Below are positions 17,827-27,297 of a stretch of 64,000 bases of DNA, one piece after another. Position 1 is the stretch's first letter. Each line of letters starts with the position of its first letter. The DNA is from Olsenella sp. oral taxon 807 (GTDB lineage Bacteria; Actinomycetota; Coriobacteriia; Coriobacteriales; Atopobiaceae): the NCBI RefSeq assembly GCF_001189515.2, contig NZ_CP012069.2:2046001-2110000 (forward strand). The letters run 5' to 3'. Made by a program: the position numbers and the translations under genes. The notes beneath the pieces were generated by a model. It was given only the letters and a program-made list of their open reading frames with translations. It did not search any database and was not told where the DNA came from.

Positions 17827-19236
17827 TCAGAACTCGGCGTTTCCGACAGTGCGCGGGTGTGGCAGGACGTCACGGATGTTGTCTATGCCCGTAAGGTACA
17901 TGACCAGGCGCTCGAAGCCCAGGCCGAAACCTGCGTGCGGGCAGCCGCCATAGCGCCTAAGGTCAAGATAGTACCTATACTGCCCCAGGTCCATGCCCAG
18001 CTCACGCATGCGCCGCTCGAGCACGTCGAGACGCTCCTCTCGCTGGGAACCCCCTATAATCTCCCCGACGCCGGGCACCAAGCAGTCTGCTGCGGCCACG
18101 GTCCTGCCGTCGTCGTTCGCGCGCATGTAGAAGGCCTTGATGTCGGCGGGGTAGTCACTCACGAAGGTGGGTCTCTCGAAGTGCTTCTCGGCAAGGAAGC
18201 GCTCGTGCTCGGTCTGCAGGTCGACGCCCCAGCTCACGGGATACTCGAAGTCGGTGCCCGAGGCCTGGGCATCCTCGAGGACCCTGACCGCCTCGCTGTA
18301 GGAGACGCGCGCGAAATCGCTCGTCGCCACGTGCCGCAGGCGCTCGAGCAAGCCCTTGTCCACAAAGCGGTTGAGAAAGGCCAGCTCGTCGGCGCAGGCG
18401 TCCATCACGTAACCGATAACGTACTTGAGCATCGCCTCGGCCACGTCCATGTCACCCGCAAGGTCACAGAAGGCCATCTCGGGCTCGACCATCCAGAACT
18501 CGGCGGCGTGACGGCGGGTGTTGGAGTCCTCGGCGCGGAAGGTGGGGCCAAAGGTATAGACGTCCCCAAAGGCGAGCGCGAAGTTCTCGGCCTGGAGCTG
18601 ACCCGAGACGGTGAGGTTCGTGGCCCTGCCAAAGAAGTCCTGGCTCCAGTCGACGTGCCCGTCTGGGGTGCGTGGGGGTCTCTCGACGTCGAGGGTCGTC
18701 ACACGAAACATCTCGCCCGCGCCCTCGGCGTTGGAGGCCGTGATGATGGGCGTGTTCACGTAGACGAAGCCACGCTCCTGAAAGAAGCGATGTATTGCAA
18801 AGGCCGCCACACTCCGCACGCGAAAGACGGCACGAAAGAGGTTCGTGCGGCCGCGCAGGTGCTGCTGGGTGCGGAGAAACTCGCGGGTCGCCCGCTTCTT
18901 CTGCATGGGGTAGTCGGGCGCAGAGGCCCCCTTTACGTCCACGCGCGCGGCCTGGAGCTCGAAGGGCTGGGGGCGATCGGGCGTGAGGGCGAGCTCTCCT
19001 GTGACGACAAGCGCAGTGCCGACACCTTGGGCCACGATGCGCTCGTACTCCGCATCACCAAGCCTCTCCCTGCTGACAATGACCTGCAGATCCTTGAAGC
19101 AGCTGCCGTCGTTGAGCATGATGAAACCAAAGTTCTTCATGTCTCGGATGGAGCGGACCCAGCCAGCAACGGTGATCGTGGTCCCTCCCAGCTCGTCCTT
19201 ATCCGCAAAGAGCGCGGCGATCCTCGTGCGGTCCAT
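17827..19236 (-). CDS. asnS: Asparaginyl-tRNA synthetase
   Basis: A 469-residue class IIb synthetase charging tRNA-Asn. It has an N-terminal OB-fold anticodon-binding domain ([23 protein letters not shown], about 23-45), motif 1 around the [15 protein letters not shown] region, motif 2 [21 protein letters not shown] and motif 3 [15 protein letters not shown] near the C-terminus. The FWMVEPE signature separates AsnRS from AspRS. GGGGAGGG precedes the ATG. No T-box-like leader is seen upstream. It is transcribed toward the GH30 gene. Confidence 0.96.
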   Translation of the reverse strand: MDRTRIAALFADKDELGGTTITVAGWVRSIRDMKNFGFIMLNDGSCFKDLQVIVSRERLGDAEYERIVAQGVGTALVVTGELALTPDRPQPFELQAARVDVKGASAPDYPMQKKRATREFLRTQQHLRGRTNLFRAVFRVRSVAAFAIHRFFQERGFVYVNTPIITASNAEGAGEMFRVTTLDVERPPRTPDGHVDWSQDFFGRATNLTVSGQLQAENFALAFGDVYTFGPTFRAEDSNTRRHAAEFWMVEPEMAFCDLAGDMDVAEAMLKYVIGYVMDACADELAFLNRFVDKGLLERLRHVATSDFARVSYSEAVRVLEDAQASGTDFEYPVSWGVDLQTEHERFLAEKHFERPTFVSDYPADIKAFYMRANDDGRTVAAADCLVPGVGEIIGGSQREERLDVLERRMRELGMDLGQYRYYLDLRRYGGCPHAGFGLGFERLVMYLTGIDNIRDVLPHPRTVGNAEF

Positions 19237-19619
19237 GAGCGTCCCTCCCCGTCGCGTGACGACGGCGCGTCACGACGATTGTCTGCCATCTACGGCTACC
19301 TATCGTAGCTCATGCGCACGAGCTTTGCCACGAGCTCAACCGCGATTGGCGCGACCCACCCAAGGAGACCCCGTTGAGTGCCAGAGGCAGGTTGCACTGC
19401 CCGCTCCACAGCTGCAGGGCGACGCAGGACACCCTGGTCGGCAGCATACGACCCCATCCGCGATGTGACGACGACACGGAAGGCAAGCAGGGGTATACTG
19501 TCGGCCATCAGTGCTCAGGTCGAGGTCAAAATGGCTACGACTTCGACCCTTCAAGACGCAGGGGTCACAGACGCCTCGGACAGTGGACCGGTGGCATCCG
19601 TGGATGGAATGGAGTGGCC
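19237..19619. other. Divergent intergenic region asnS/CPBP gene
   Basis: This 383-bp stretch lies between divergent genes. A TATACT at 19494-19499 is a possible -10 for the plus-strand gene, with only a weak -35. A short ORF with a ribosome-binding site (19531-19653) overlaps its right end. Nothing else was recognised. Confidence 0.4.
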
Positions 19620-19653
19620 ATGGTGTTTCAAAGGGCGTATGTGCAGGCAATGA
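19531..19653 (+). CDS. Possible 40-residue upstream ORF of the CPBP gene
   Basis: ATG at 19531 follows CGAGGTCAAA (a plausible ribosome-binding site) and lies just downstream of a TATACT box. The frame runs 40 codons (MATTSTLQDAGVTDASDSG...) and ends in an ATGA overlap with an in-frame Met codon (19650) of the CPBP gene. It could be a translated leader, or the sign of a frameshift at the true N-terminus. No homologue is recognised. Confidence 0.3.
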   Translation: MATTSTLQDAGVTDASDSGPVASVDGMEWPWCFKGRMCRQ

Positions 19654-20813
19654 GACTGGTGCCAGGGTACCGCTGGTGGCGCCCACTTTTGGCCCTCATC
19701 CTGGCCGCCGTGTTCATCATCCTCTTCCTCATCCTGTTCCAACTTCCCTTCGTGTTGTATTTCTTGCATATCAGATACAGCGGTGCTCCGGATGCCATTG
19801 GCATACAGGAGACGCTCGATGGCCTCGTCGCAGGGGGCTACAAAGGCTTCCTCGCGAGCAACCCCACGAGCATCCTCCTCCTCGAGGGGTCGATCGTCCT
19901 GTTGATTCCCGCCATAGCCCTCGCCCTTAGGCTCGCGGGGCTGAGGGGTTTGGGCACGCTATCCTCTGTTGACGGGCATCTGCGCTGGAATCGGCTGGGC
20001 AGCTACCTCGTTCCTGCCTTCGGCCTGGTTTTTGCCATCGGCTTTGCGCTACCTTGGGTGCTGCAGCAGGCTGGCAGCGCAACATGGGAGCTGCCGCATC
20101 CACGTATCGTGCCTGTGGCGCTCATGGCCATCCTCGTTTTGGTCCCACTGCAGAGCGCTGCGGAGGAATACGCGTTTCGCGGCCTTCTCCAGCAGGTTCC
20201 CGGATCATGGATTTCCGCCGTCTGGGTCCCCGTCCTCATACAGTCCCTCCTGTTCGCCGCAGGGCACCGATACAACTTCGCAGGGCAGCTCGGCATCGCC
20301 TGCATGGGCCTTGCGATGGGCGTCTTGACCATACGGCTCGGGGGGCTCGAGGCTACGATTGCGTTTCACGTTGCCAACAACCTCCTCTCGCTCTTGTCAA
20401 GCTCCCTGTTCACAGACGGTGCCGTCTCCAGCACAGTCGACACCATGGAGCTGCTGGTGTCAGTGGCCATCAGCCTGGTCTACGCGTGGGTGGCGCTCGC
20501 CATCGCGAAAAGGCGCGGGTGGCTCGCGTCTGACCCGCCCGACCTGGACGAACAATTCGCGCTCGCCTCTGGACAGCTGGGGCAGGTGACCGACGGCTCC
20601 ACTGCGCCTCCCGATAGCGGGGAAGGGTTGTCAGGACGTGGCGGGGCCAAGGTCGGCTGGGACGTCTCCCAGCCTCCCCGCAGTCCAGGAATAGCCCCAC
20701 AGAGCCTTACGACACCGCCGGACCCCTTGGGACGCGAAGACCCCGGCAATGTTCTTGACTCGTCCGCAACAACACAGGACCCTACGCCAGGGCAGTCTTG
20801 GGATGATCTTTAG
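19620..20813 (+). CDS. CPBP-family intramembrane metalloprotease (CAAX/ABI type)
   Basis: A polytopic membrane protein of 397 residues with the family motif EEYAFRG (EExxxR) and the later conserved His clusters (FAAGH, FHVANN), which form the intramembrane metal site. About eight hydrophobic segments are seen, then a ~90-residue hydrophilic, Pro/Gly/Ser-rich tail. Bacterial members act in bacteriocin self-immunity or protein processing; the target here is unknown. GGAGTGGCC precedes the ATG at 19620; ATG 19650 (coupled to a short upstream ORF) is an alternative. Its last 32 bp overlap the 3' end of the convergent B3/B4 gene. Confidence 0.88.
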   Translation: MVFQRAYVQAMRLVPGYRWWRPLLALILAAVFIILFLILFQLPFVLYFLHIRYSGAPDAIGIQETLDGLVAGGYKGFLASNPTSILLLEGSIVLLIPAIALALRLAGLRGLGTLSSVDGHLRWNRLGSYLVPAFGLVFAIGFALPWVLQQAGSATWELPHPRIVPVALMAILVLVPLQSAAEEYAFRGLLQQVPGSWISAVWVPVLIQSLLFAAGHRYNFAGQLGIACMGLAMGVLTIRLGGLEATIAFHVANNLLSLLSSSLFTDGAVSSTVDTMELLVSVAISLVYAWVALAIAKRRGWLASDPPDLDEQFALASGQLGQVTDGSTAPPDSGEGLSGRGGAKVGWDVSQPPRSPGIAPQSLTTPPDPLGREDPGNVLDSSATTQDPTPGQSWDDL

Positions 20814-21504
20814 TCAGGAAGTCCTTGTTCGTCACCGTGCCGCCGAGGATAGCCTCGGCGAGCTCTGCCATCTCGTCGATGGCGGCGTGCAAGTCGGCAG
20901 AACGGGCGGGGTCAACGTTCTCCATGATGAACATGCAGTGCGGCGTCTCGTCTGACGCCTGGGTACGCTGGCCATCCCTCCAGTTCCAACAGCGACAGAC
21001 CGCGCCCGCGTCATCGAGGTAGGCGATCTCACCGGGCAGGGTCGGGTCGCTCTCGGTCTCGCCGATGGGCAGGAAGTAGTCCCCGCCCTCGGTCATGGCC
21101 AGGCGGAAGTCACCCTCTATGGCATCGATGTTCTCGACACCAATGGGCAGCGCATACTTGAGCGAGATGGCGTTGGAGATGTCGACGGCAGGGTTGATGT
21201 GTCTGACGGGGTTGTCCTTCATGACGCGTTTGATGAGGTTCTCGACAGATACGCGGGCACCCTTCTTGGTCTTGAACCGCTTGTAGGCGTCGCGCCATAC
21301 GGCAACGACCTCGTTCTGGCTGATGGTGTTCGAGCTGATCCACCTCTCGGCGCTGTCGTTGGCGTGGTCCAGAAGGCGTGCGGCCCTCTTGGCAGACTCG
21401 TCGGCTATCTGGCTAGCGGGAAGTATCCCATCCACACACACGATGCCGATCTCGACCTTGGGAAAGACCTCCCAGAACGAGTCCTCTATGACAAAGCTCT
21501 TCAT
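20782..21504 (-). CDS. B3/B4 tRNA-binding-domain protein
   Basis: A 240-residue protein resembling the stand-alone B3/B4 domain of phenylalanyl-tRNA synthetase beta chains (region RVSVENLIKRVMKDNPVRHINPAVDISNAISLKYALPIGVENID, roughly residues 85-130). Stand-alone members are thought to act on mischarged tRNA or amino-acid substrates; the function is not established. AAGGAGG six bases before the ATG at 21504 fixes the start. It is convergent with, and overlaps by 32 bp, the CPBP gene. Confidence 0.88.
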   Translation of the reverse strand: MKSFVIEDSFWEVFPKVEIGIVCVDGILPASQIADESAKRAARLLDHANDSAERWISSNTISQNEVVAVWRDAYKRFKTKKGARVSVENLIKRVMKDNPVRHINPAVDISNAISLKYALPIGVENIDAIEGDFRLAMTEGGDYFLPIGETESDPTLPGEIAYLDDAGAVCRCWNWRDGQRTQASDETPHCMFIMENVDPARSADLHAAIDEMAELAEAILGGTVTNKDFLTKDHPKTALA

Positions 21505-21860
21505 GCGCTTCCTCCTTGGTGACAACCTGACTCTGCCACGATCCTAACATGTCATCGAACACCCGCTTTGCGCAAGAGGCCAGAGCAAGGGCTACTGCGA
21601 GCGACATATGCAACAGCTACCACCCCTGAGCGCTCGACTCATGCATGGCGCACGCCCGGAAGCGGACGATTGACAATATCTGTACTTTCTGTATGCGTCC
21701 TCGCGACTGACCGGAAGGTTTGAAGGGAGGAGAGGCGCTCAAAAGGGTAACGAGGTCTCCGATGTACTCTATCCTCGCGAACCCGTTGCCTCCCAACGCC
21801 AGCTACGGCTACACTTTTAAGGGTTACGAGTATCAACGCAAGATGACGTTGGAGGTAGGT
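21505..21860. other. Divergent intergenic region B3-B4 gene/2-hydroxyacid dehydrogenase
   Basis: A 356-bp promoter region for two divergent genes. It holds a good -35 (TTGACA) for the plus strand and a moderately AT-rich patch around 21665-21695. The open frame upstream of the dehydrogenase start is not supported by a ribosome-binding site. Confidence 0.45.
21670..21697 (+). promoter_or_regulatory. Candidate promoter for the 2-hydroxyacid dehydrogenase gene
   Basis: TTGACA (21670-21675), a 16-bp spacer and TATGCG (21692-21697). The -35 is a perfect consensus and the -10 is partial. It would give a leader of roughly 155 nt before the ATG at 21861. Confidence 0.4.
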
Positions 21861-22817
21861 ATGAAGATTTCCCTGATAGAGCCCTTAGGAGTCCCTGTCG
21901 AGACAATCGAGCGGCTTGCGGCAAACATCAGGGCCGCAGGGCACGAGTTCGTCCACTTTGAGGACAAGGCCTCTGATGCGAGCGAGCAGCTCAGGAGAGC
22001 CGAGGGATCCGAGGTCGTGATGATCGCCAACAGCCCCTTGCCCGCAGACGTCATTAAAGGGATTGGCACCCTGAAAATGATAGCCGTGGCGTTCACGGGC
22101 ATAGACCACGTTGGTCTTGACGCCTGCAGGGAGCGCGACATCATGGTGTGCAACTGCGCGGGCTACTCCGACACGGCCGTGTCGGAGCTGGCGGTGGGGC
22201 TTGCCATCGACGTGCTCCGCAAGGTCAGGCAGGGCGATCACGCCGCCCGTCACGAGTCCACGTCGGCGGGGCTTGTCGGCAGGGAGATCGCGGGAAAGAC
22301 CGTGGGTATCGTGGGATGCGGCAAGATCGGCACCGCGACCGCCCGTCTCTTCAAGGCCTTCGGGGCACGCGTCCTCGGGTACTCGCGCCATGTCAACCCC
22401 GTCGCCGTCTCTGCGGGCGTCGAGTTCACCGCACTGGACACCCTGCTCGGGCAGAGCGACATCGTCTCGATCCACCTACCCCTCAACGAGCAGACACGCA
22501 AGAGCTTTGGTGCCTCTCAGATCGCGGCCATGCGGGAGGGAAGCGTGCTTATCAACTGCGCGCGGGGAGCCATTGTAGACAACGATGCACTCGCGGATGC
22601 CCTCGCAAGCGGTCATGTGGCCGGGGCCGGTATCGACGTCTTTGACATGGAACCACCGCTTCCTGCTGACTATCCCCTCGTACAAGCGCCGAACCTCATC
22701 CTGACCCCACACGTCGGGTTCCTCACCGAGGAGTCCATGGAGAGACGGGCAAAGATAGAGTTCGCCAACGTCGAGGCGTTCTTGAGCGGCACACCGCAAA
22801 ACGTGTGCGTCCTCTGA
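21861..22817 (+). CDS. D-isomer-specific 2-hydroxyacid dehydrogenase, NAD-binding
   Basis: A 318-residue reductase/dehydrogenase of the D-lactate/glycerate/phosphoglycerate dehydrogenase family. The nucleotide-binding glycine motif lies in GKTVGIVGCGKIGTATARLFKAFG. Catalytic Arg is in LINCARGAIVD, the Glu in GIDVFDMEPPLP and the His in LILTPHVGF. These three form the catalytic triad of the family. The N-terminal substrate domain is only weakly conserved, so the substrate cannot be named. GGAGG five bases before ATG 21861 sets the start, discarding 47 upstream in-frame codons. Confidence 0.92.
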   Translation: MKISLIEPLGVPVETIERLAANIRAAGHEFVHFEDKASDASEQLRRAEGSEVVMIANSPLPADVIKGIGTLKMIAVAFTGIDHVGLDACRERDIMVCNCAGYSDTAVSELAVGLAIDVLRKVRQGDHAARHESTSAGLVGREIAGKTVGIVGCGKIGTATARLFKAFGARVLGYSRHVNPVAVSAGVEFTALDTLLGQSDIVSIHLPLNEQTRKSFGASQIAAMREGSVLINCARGAIVDNDALADALASGHVAGAGIDVFDMEPPLPADYPLVQAPNLILTPHVGFLTEESMERRAKIEFANVEAFLSGTPQNVCVL

Positions 22818-22839
22818 CGTCCCGCAAAAGACGCTGGCG

Positions 22840-23106
22840 TCAGAGGCGCAGGTGAATCCGACGGGCAGAGGTCCGACCCCTTCGTGCCCCTGCCCTTGGA
22901 TCTGTCGGGCATAAGCCGAGGCATTGAGCACTCTTGTAGTTGATCTTTCCCTCCAGACACGCCACCAACAGGGCACAGAAGACATCGGAGTTGACGTTGA
23001 GGACGGTGCGGAAGACCCCCATGATCCAGTCGATACCGGCAAAGATGGCGGGCGCGATACCTTCTGCGGGAAGCGCCATCGTGCGGATCACGATTGCCAT
23101 ATACAT
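22840..23106 (-). pseudogene. C-terminal remnant of a dicarboxylate/amino-acid:cation symporter
   Basis: The minus-strand frame reads LPAEGIAPAIFAGIDWIMGV, then FRTVLNVNSDVFCALLVA (coding about 22936-23106). This resembles the end of DAACS (GltP/SstT/TcyP) transporters, where LPxxGIAL...GIDxxxDxxRTxxNVxGD forms the last transport helix. The rest of a ~400-residue transporter is missing upstream, and the frame runs into unrelated Arg-rich sequence. The fragment is read as a decayed gene. It is inverted relative to both neighbours. Confidence 0.65.
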
Positions 23107-23158
23107 CAGCGCATGTTAAACTTTTCGATAGGATTTTGTAGATCGTCGAAAGGATACC

Positions 23159-24448
23159 ATGTACTGTCCGGCCTGCGGAGTGGCTCTGCGCGATGGCGCG
23201 CGCTTCTGCCCAACATGCGGCGCTCCCGTTCCGACGGGCGTGGCCCCTGGGGGGCAGACGTGGGTACCAAGGCCTCACGCTCCTCAACAGACTCAAGTCA
23301 CTGCCGCCCCGCGCGCCCAGGCGTCCCCTACCCCAGCAGCAAGCGTCAGCACGCGTGCGGCCCACGCGCCCCTGATCCTTTCCAGACTTTCCGTGCGCAA
23401 CGAAGCGGTGCTTGAGGTAGTCTGTACACTCGCAATCGCATCTCTCCTAGCCATCTTGACCTTTGCCCCCGGCTTTGTCGTCACCCCCACCTGGGGGAGG
23501 CTGGCGTCGGCACGAACGAGCCTCTCCCTCAGCGGTCTGCTTATCCTGCTCTTCTCTGGCTCAGGAACCCAGAACCCCACGATGACCTCGGTCTCAGCCT
23601 CAATTCTGATCGCGATCACAACCCTCGGTGCGATCGCAGCTTGGATCGCAACCGGTCTCTTTACGGCCGCAGGACGCCACGAGCGCCCCTCACATGCACT
23701 TGCAGTCGCGTTGACGACACTTTCGCTCATCGCGCTACTCGGAACACAGAGTCTGTGGCAACTTGTCTGCCCATGGCTATGTCGCGGTCAGCCCCTTGGA
23801 CTGGAGCACTTGAGGCTTGATCTGGTAGACAGCCCGAGCTTTCCGCTCACGGCTCCCCTCCTGTCGACAGCGATCAGCGTGATGGCGGTAGAGGCAATCA
23901 CGCGAAAGAAGGCTATGGCACAGGAGGGGTCACAGCATCCAGATCGTGAGGCCTGCGCTCAATCGGTCCTATGTGCCCTCGGGCTTGCGCTCTGTGTCAC
24001 CCTGCTCTGCGGAGTCCCCGTCTTGGCTCAGGTAGACAGGGGATCCTCCCTCTCGCTTACCGGACTCGCCCTCATCATCTACACCTGCGCGTCAGGATGG
24101 GTGCCGGGCATCGTCGGAGCAGCCATCGTCATCGCGCTGCTGATGCTTACCCTGACGGTCGGGACCATGCAGGTATCACGGATTGCTCGAGATGAGGTGA
24201 GTCGCGCAGGCATGGTGGTCACCTGCATCCTCACGACCCTGTTTGCTCTGTCTGTTGTGACGTATGTCTACCTGGCCAACTCCCCTGGCACTGCGCCAGC
24301 GCTCTTACCCCTACCGTTTTACCCAAGCATAGCCATGTGGGTCCTACTCGTGACCGTCATGGCTCTCCCCATGGTGACGACGGCTTGGCATTGCGCGTCT
24401 ATGGGGGCTCGCGCACACACCCGCTCTGGCGATGGAGGCGCACAATGA
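23159..24448 (+). CDS. Zinc-ribbon polytopic membrane protein
   Basis: A 429-residue protein. Residues 1-25 form a double-knuckle zinc ribbon (CPACG...FCPTCG, Cys3, Cys6, Cys20, Cys23). A Pro/Ala/Gln-rich linker (about 25-75) and about nine hydrophobic helices follow. Zinc-ribbon membrane proteins of this kind are common in Actinobacteria and mostly uncharacterised. GAAAGGA precedes the ATG. The stop overlaps the start of the metalloprotease-VWA gene as ATGA, so the two are translationally coupled and probably act together at the membrane. Confidence 0.82.
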   Translation: MYCPACGVALRDGARFCPTCGAPVPTGVAPGGQTWVPRPHAPQQTQVTAAPRAQASPTPAASVSTRAAHAPLILSRLSVRNEAVLEVVCTLAIASLLAILTFAPGFVVTPTWGRLASARTSLSLSGLLILLFSGSGTQNPTMTSVSASILIAITTLGAIAAWIATGLFTAAGRHERPSHALAVALTTLSLIALLGTQSLWQLVCPWLCRGQPLGLEHLRLDLVDSPSFPLTAPLLSTAISVMAVEAITRKKAMAQEGSQHPDREACAQSVLCALGLALCVTLLCGVPVLAQVDRGSSLSLTGLALIIYTCASGWVPGIVGAAIVIALLMLTLTVGTMQVSRIARDEVSRAGMVVTCILTTLFALSVVTYVYLANSPGTAPALLPLPFYPSIAMWVLLVTVMALPMVTTAWHCASMGARAHTRSGDGGAQ

Positions 24449-27252
24449 GCACAGCCACAGATGGGCATCGCCCCACTCCCAGACTCGCCTACATCACCCT
24501 GCTCGCCCTGGGGATCGTTTTCACAGTCTTGGGGGTAGTCGGCTACATCACCCAATCGCCCGCGCAGGGGCAGAGCCTCCAAGAAGCTAGGAACCCTAAG
24601 AGCGCACAGGTAGACGAGGAGAACGGTACGGTGGCTCCAGAGGCAGACGCGCCCGCATCTGACACGTTGGAGGACGCACGAAACCAGTGGTATGCGGAGG
24701 CCTACTTTCCCTCCAAGGTCAATGATCACTTTGAGGCCGCCGATGCCCTCGCCATCATCAGGCTCACAATAGGCAGTAAGGTTAACATCAGGGAGGAGGC
24801 TGACCTCGAGACCGAGGAATTACACCACTATCGCTTCAGCCAAACCTATGAGGGATTAGACGTACATGCCAGAGGCGTGACGCTCACCGTCGCCAAGGAC
24901 GGTACAGTCATTGGAGCCTCCTCGAATCTCGTAGACGTCCAGGATGTGCCGACGAAGGAGAAGGTCGAGCGCCCCGCTGCCGAAAAAACAGCGCTTGAGC
25001 ATGTTGCACAGCTATCGGGGCAGCCAAAGGAGGACCTGCGAGCAAGCGGCTCAAAGCTGCTCGTCTACAGCATAGAGACAGAACCGACCCTCAGCTGGCG
25101 GTTCATGGTTGAGACGCCCTCAGGTGACTTCGAGACCTTCGTGGACGCCCAGAGCGGCACGGTCATCGCATCACTCAGCACGAAGACGAATGCACAGTCG
25201 GAACGTGTCAATGCCACGGGGCAACGGGGCACCACCTACACCCTCGACATCACGGACAACAAGGAGGCATCCAACCTCGATGACAGCGAGCGCAGGATCT
25301 CTGTATACACGCTGGGATGGAAGCCCGACATCGACTCGGAGCGCTCAAAGAGCAAGATCGCGACCACATCCTGTATGTCTGGCGTCGATGCCTTGGGCAA
25401 CCTCGCGGCAACCTACGACTTTTATATGAACTACCTGGGATGGAAGGGCTATGACGGTAGGAATTCCCAACTGAAGGCCTACGTGGAAGCGACAGATACT
25501 GAGATGGGCGACAATGCGTACTGGGACAGGGAGAAGAACATCATAGTGTTCACTAGCAGAGAGGACCAAGCCCTCCAGCATTCGTCAGGACTTGACATCG
25601 TCGCACATGAATATACACATGCCGTCACGCAGTATACCTGCAAGCTCACCGGAGGGAAGACCTCCGCATCTGCCGCCGTCGACGAGGCACTTTCCGACAT
25701 ACTCGGCGAGGCTACCGAGAAGGCGGTCACCGGAACGTGTGACTGGATGATAGCAGCCGGCTCACAGGTCAGTGGAGGCACGATACGCCACTTCGATAAC
25801 GATCAGCACTACACGAAGGGTGCTGAATGCCATACCAACGCCCTCGTCATCGATCGTATCGCCTATCACATCGGCAACGGCCAAGACAACGTGAGGGGCC
25901 ATACCAAGGAGCAGACCCGCCTCTTTGACGCCAGCGACCCCCATGACAAGCGTGGGCTCAAGACATACGCACGACTTTGGCACAATGTCCAACGCATGTT
26001 GACCCCAACCTCAACTCTCAGACACCTCAGCAGCGTGACCTGCGAGATGGCCAGGCATATGCGCGATGCTGGGGAGCTCAGCGAGGCACAGTACGATGGG
26101 GTCGTGGCTGCCTTCACCCAAGAGGGACTCGCGCCCCTTATAAAGAGACCAAGGTCAGCGGCAGAGGGAGAGACAGGCTCGGCGACCGCCCTCGTCTTCG
26201 ACGTGTCGGGCTCGATGTCCGGGCAGGCTGAGCAGGCCAACCAGAACAAGGGGGCCGACCAGAGCACAGGAAGGGCGACCAAGCTCGACGTCGCCAAGCA
26301 GGCTGGTAACGAGCTCGTGAGTCGGGTGGAGAAGATGGACGGCAGGTACCAGAAGCAATTCCTGCTCGGCATCGCCTCATTTGCGCAGAAGGCCAAGAAC
26401 CTTGCGTTGCCCACGTCCGACCTCAGTATAATCAGGACCGCCATCGAGGGACTCGAAGCGGGCGGCGGAACAAACATCAAAGATGGAATCGAGAAGGGTA
26501 TCGACCAGGTCAAGAGCTACGACGGTCATCGTGCCATCCTCCTGCTCTCCGACGGCGAGGACACGGCAGGGAACTCCGACAGCGAGATCCTAGCCACGGC
26601 AGCCGAGGCAAAGCGAAACGAGATCGTGATATACACGATAGGTCTCGGCGCAGATGACAGCGACCTCGATGGTGAACTACTCCAAGACATCGCCGAGGAG
26701 ACTGGCGGCACCTACCTCAGGGCCGATCCGAATGACGTGATCTCGCTCATCGCCGGCTTTCTTCATGCCCAGGCGGATACCACGGGAGATATCCTGAGTG
26801 AACAGAAGGGGACGCTCTCAAAAGGGCAGACGAGTGATGCGGAGCACTTTGAGATTACCGACAAAGCCGGTGATCTTGACGCACTGCTCTATTGGCCGGG
26901 ATCGCAGATGCAAACCATACTCGTTGACCCGACAGGAAGGACGGTCAACGAGGGCTACCACGGAGCTGAGCTTGACACCCAAACCATCCCCTCTGAGATC
27001 ACCATCAAGGACCCCTTGCCGGGTATCTGGAGCGTGCAGGTTCACGCCGAGGAAACCTCACAAGACAACGAACCCTACTACTCGCTGGTCTCCTTCCAGG
27101 AAGTCGATGGGCCGGCCACTCGTCCGCTTTCCGCGATCGCACGAGCCAGCGCGATCGCTCTGCCAGTTGGTTGCATCCTTGTGGTAGTGTCATTGACGCT
27201 GCTGATCACCGGCTCGGGCAGACGGCAGACGAGCGGGGCAGCGGTGACGTAA
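24445..27252 (+). CDS. Membrane-anchored M4-type metalloprotease fused to a VWA domain
   Basis: A 935-residue protein. N-terminal membrane helix about 13-33. An FTP/PepSY-like propeptide region (about 90-250) precedes a thermolysin-type (M4) catalytic domain with HEYTH (388-392), the third zinc ligand in DEALSDIL (Glu414) and the transition-state His463 in AECHTNAL. A von Willebrand A domain begins near 582 with an intact MIDAS DVSGSMS (586-592). A C-terminal helix (about 903-925) ends in a basic tail. M4 enzymes are usually secreted; here helices at both ends suggest a membrane-tethered protease with a metal-dependent adhesion domain. GGAGG precedes ATG 24445, and the 108 bp of open frame upstream belong to the zinc-ribbon gene. 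Confidence 0.9.
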   Translation: MSTATDGHRPTPRLAYITLLALGIVFTVLGVVGYITQSPAQGQSLQEARNPKSAQVDEENGTVAPEADAPASDTLEDARNQWYAEAYFPSKVNDHFEAADALAIIRLTIGSKVNIREEADLETEELHHYRFSQTYEGLDVHARGVTLTVAKDGTVIGASSNLVDVQDVPTKEKVERPAAEKTALEHVAQLSGQPKEDLRASGSKLLVYSIETEPTLSWRFMVETPSGDFETFVDAQSGTVIASLSTKTNAQSERVNATGQRGTTYTLDITDNKEASNLDDSERRISVYTLGWKPDIDSERSKSKIATTSCMSGVDALGNLAATYDFYMNYLGWKGYDGRNSQLKAYVEATDTEMGDNAYWDREKNIIVFTSREDQALQHSSGLDIVAHEYTHAVTQYTCKLTGGKTSASAAVDEALSDILGEATEKAVTGTCDWMIAAGSQVSGGTIRHFDNDQHYTKGAECHTNALVIDRIAYHIGNGQDNVRGHTKEQTRLFDASDPHDKRGLKTYARLWHNVQRMLTPTSTLRHLSSVTCEMARHMRDAGELSEAQYDGVVAAFTQEGLAPLIKRPRSAAEGETGSATALVFDVSGSMSGQAEQANQNKGADQSTGRATKLDVAKQAGNELVSRVEKMDGRYQKQFLLGIASFAQKAKNLALPTSDLSIIRTAIEGLEAGGGTNIKDGIEKGIDQVKSYDGHRAILLLSDGEDTAGNSDSEILATAAEAKRNEIVIYTIGLGADDSDLDGELLQDIAEETGGTYLRADPNDVISLIAGFLHAQADTTGDILSEQKGTLSKGQTSDAEHFEITDKAGDLDALLYWPGSQMQTILVDPTGRTVNEGYHGAELDTQTIPSEITIKDPLPGIWSVQVHAEETSQDNEPYYSLVSFQEVDGPATRPLSAIARASAIALPVGCILVVVSLTLLITGSGRRQTSGAAVT

Positions 27253-27297
27253 GCCTTCCTTCTGGTACGGACCAACGAGCACGAGACGCAGGTGCAC

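Noticed and set aside
17728-19308. 526-codon plus-strand open frame opposite asnS
   Set aside because: It is the antisense shadow of a complete, well-conserved asnS. Its translation is His/Val/Gly-rich and shows no domain; such frames are expected in GC-rich DNA.
19237-19400. T-box leader for asnS
   Set aside because: The leader is too short and lacks a recognisable T-box sequence or terminator; likewise nothing was seen before cysS.
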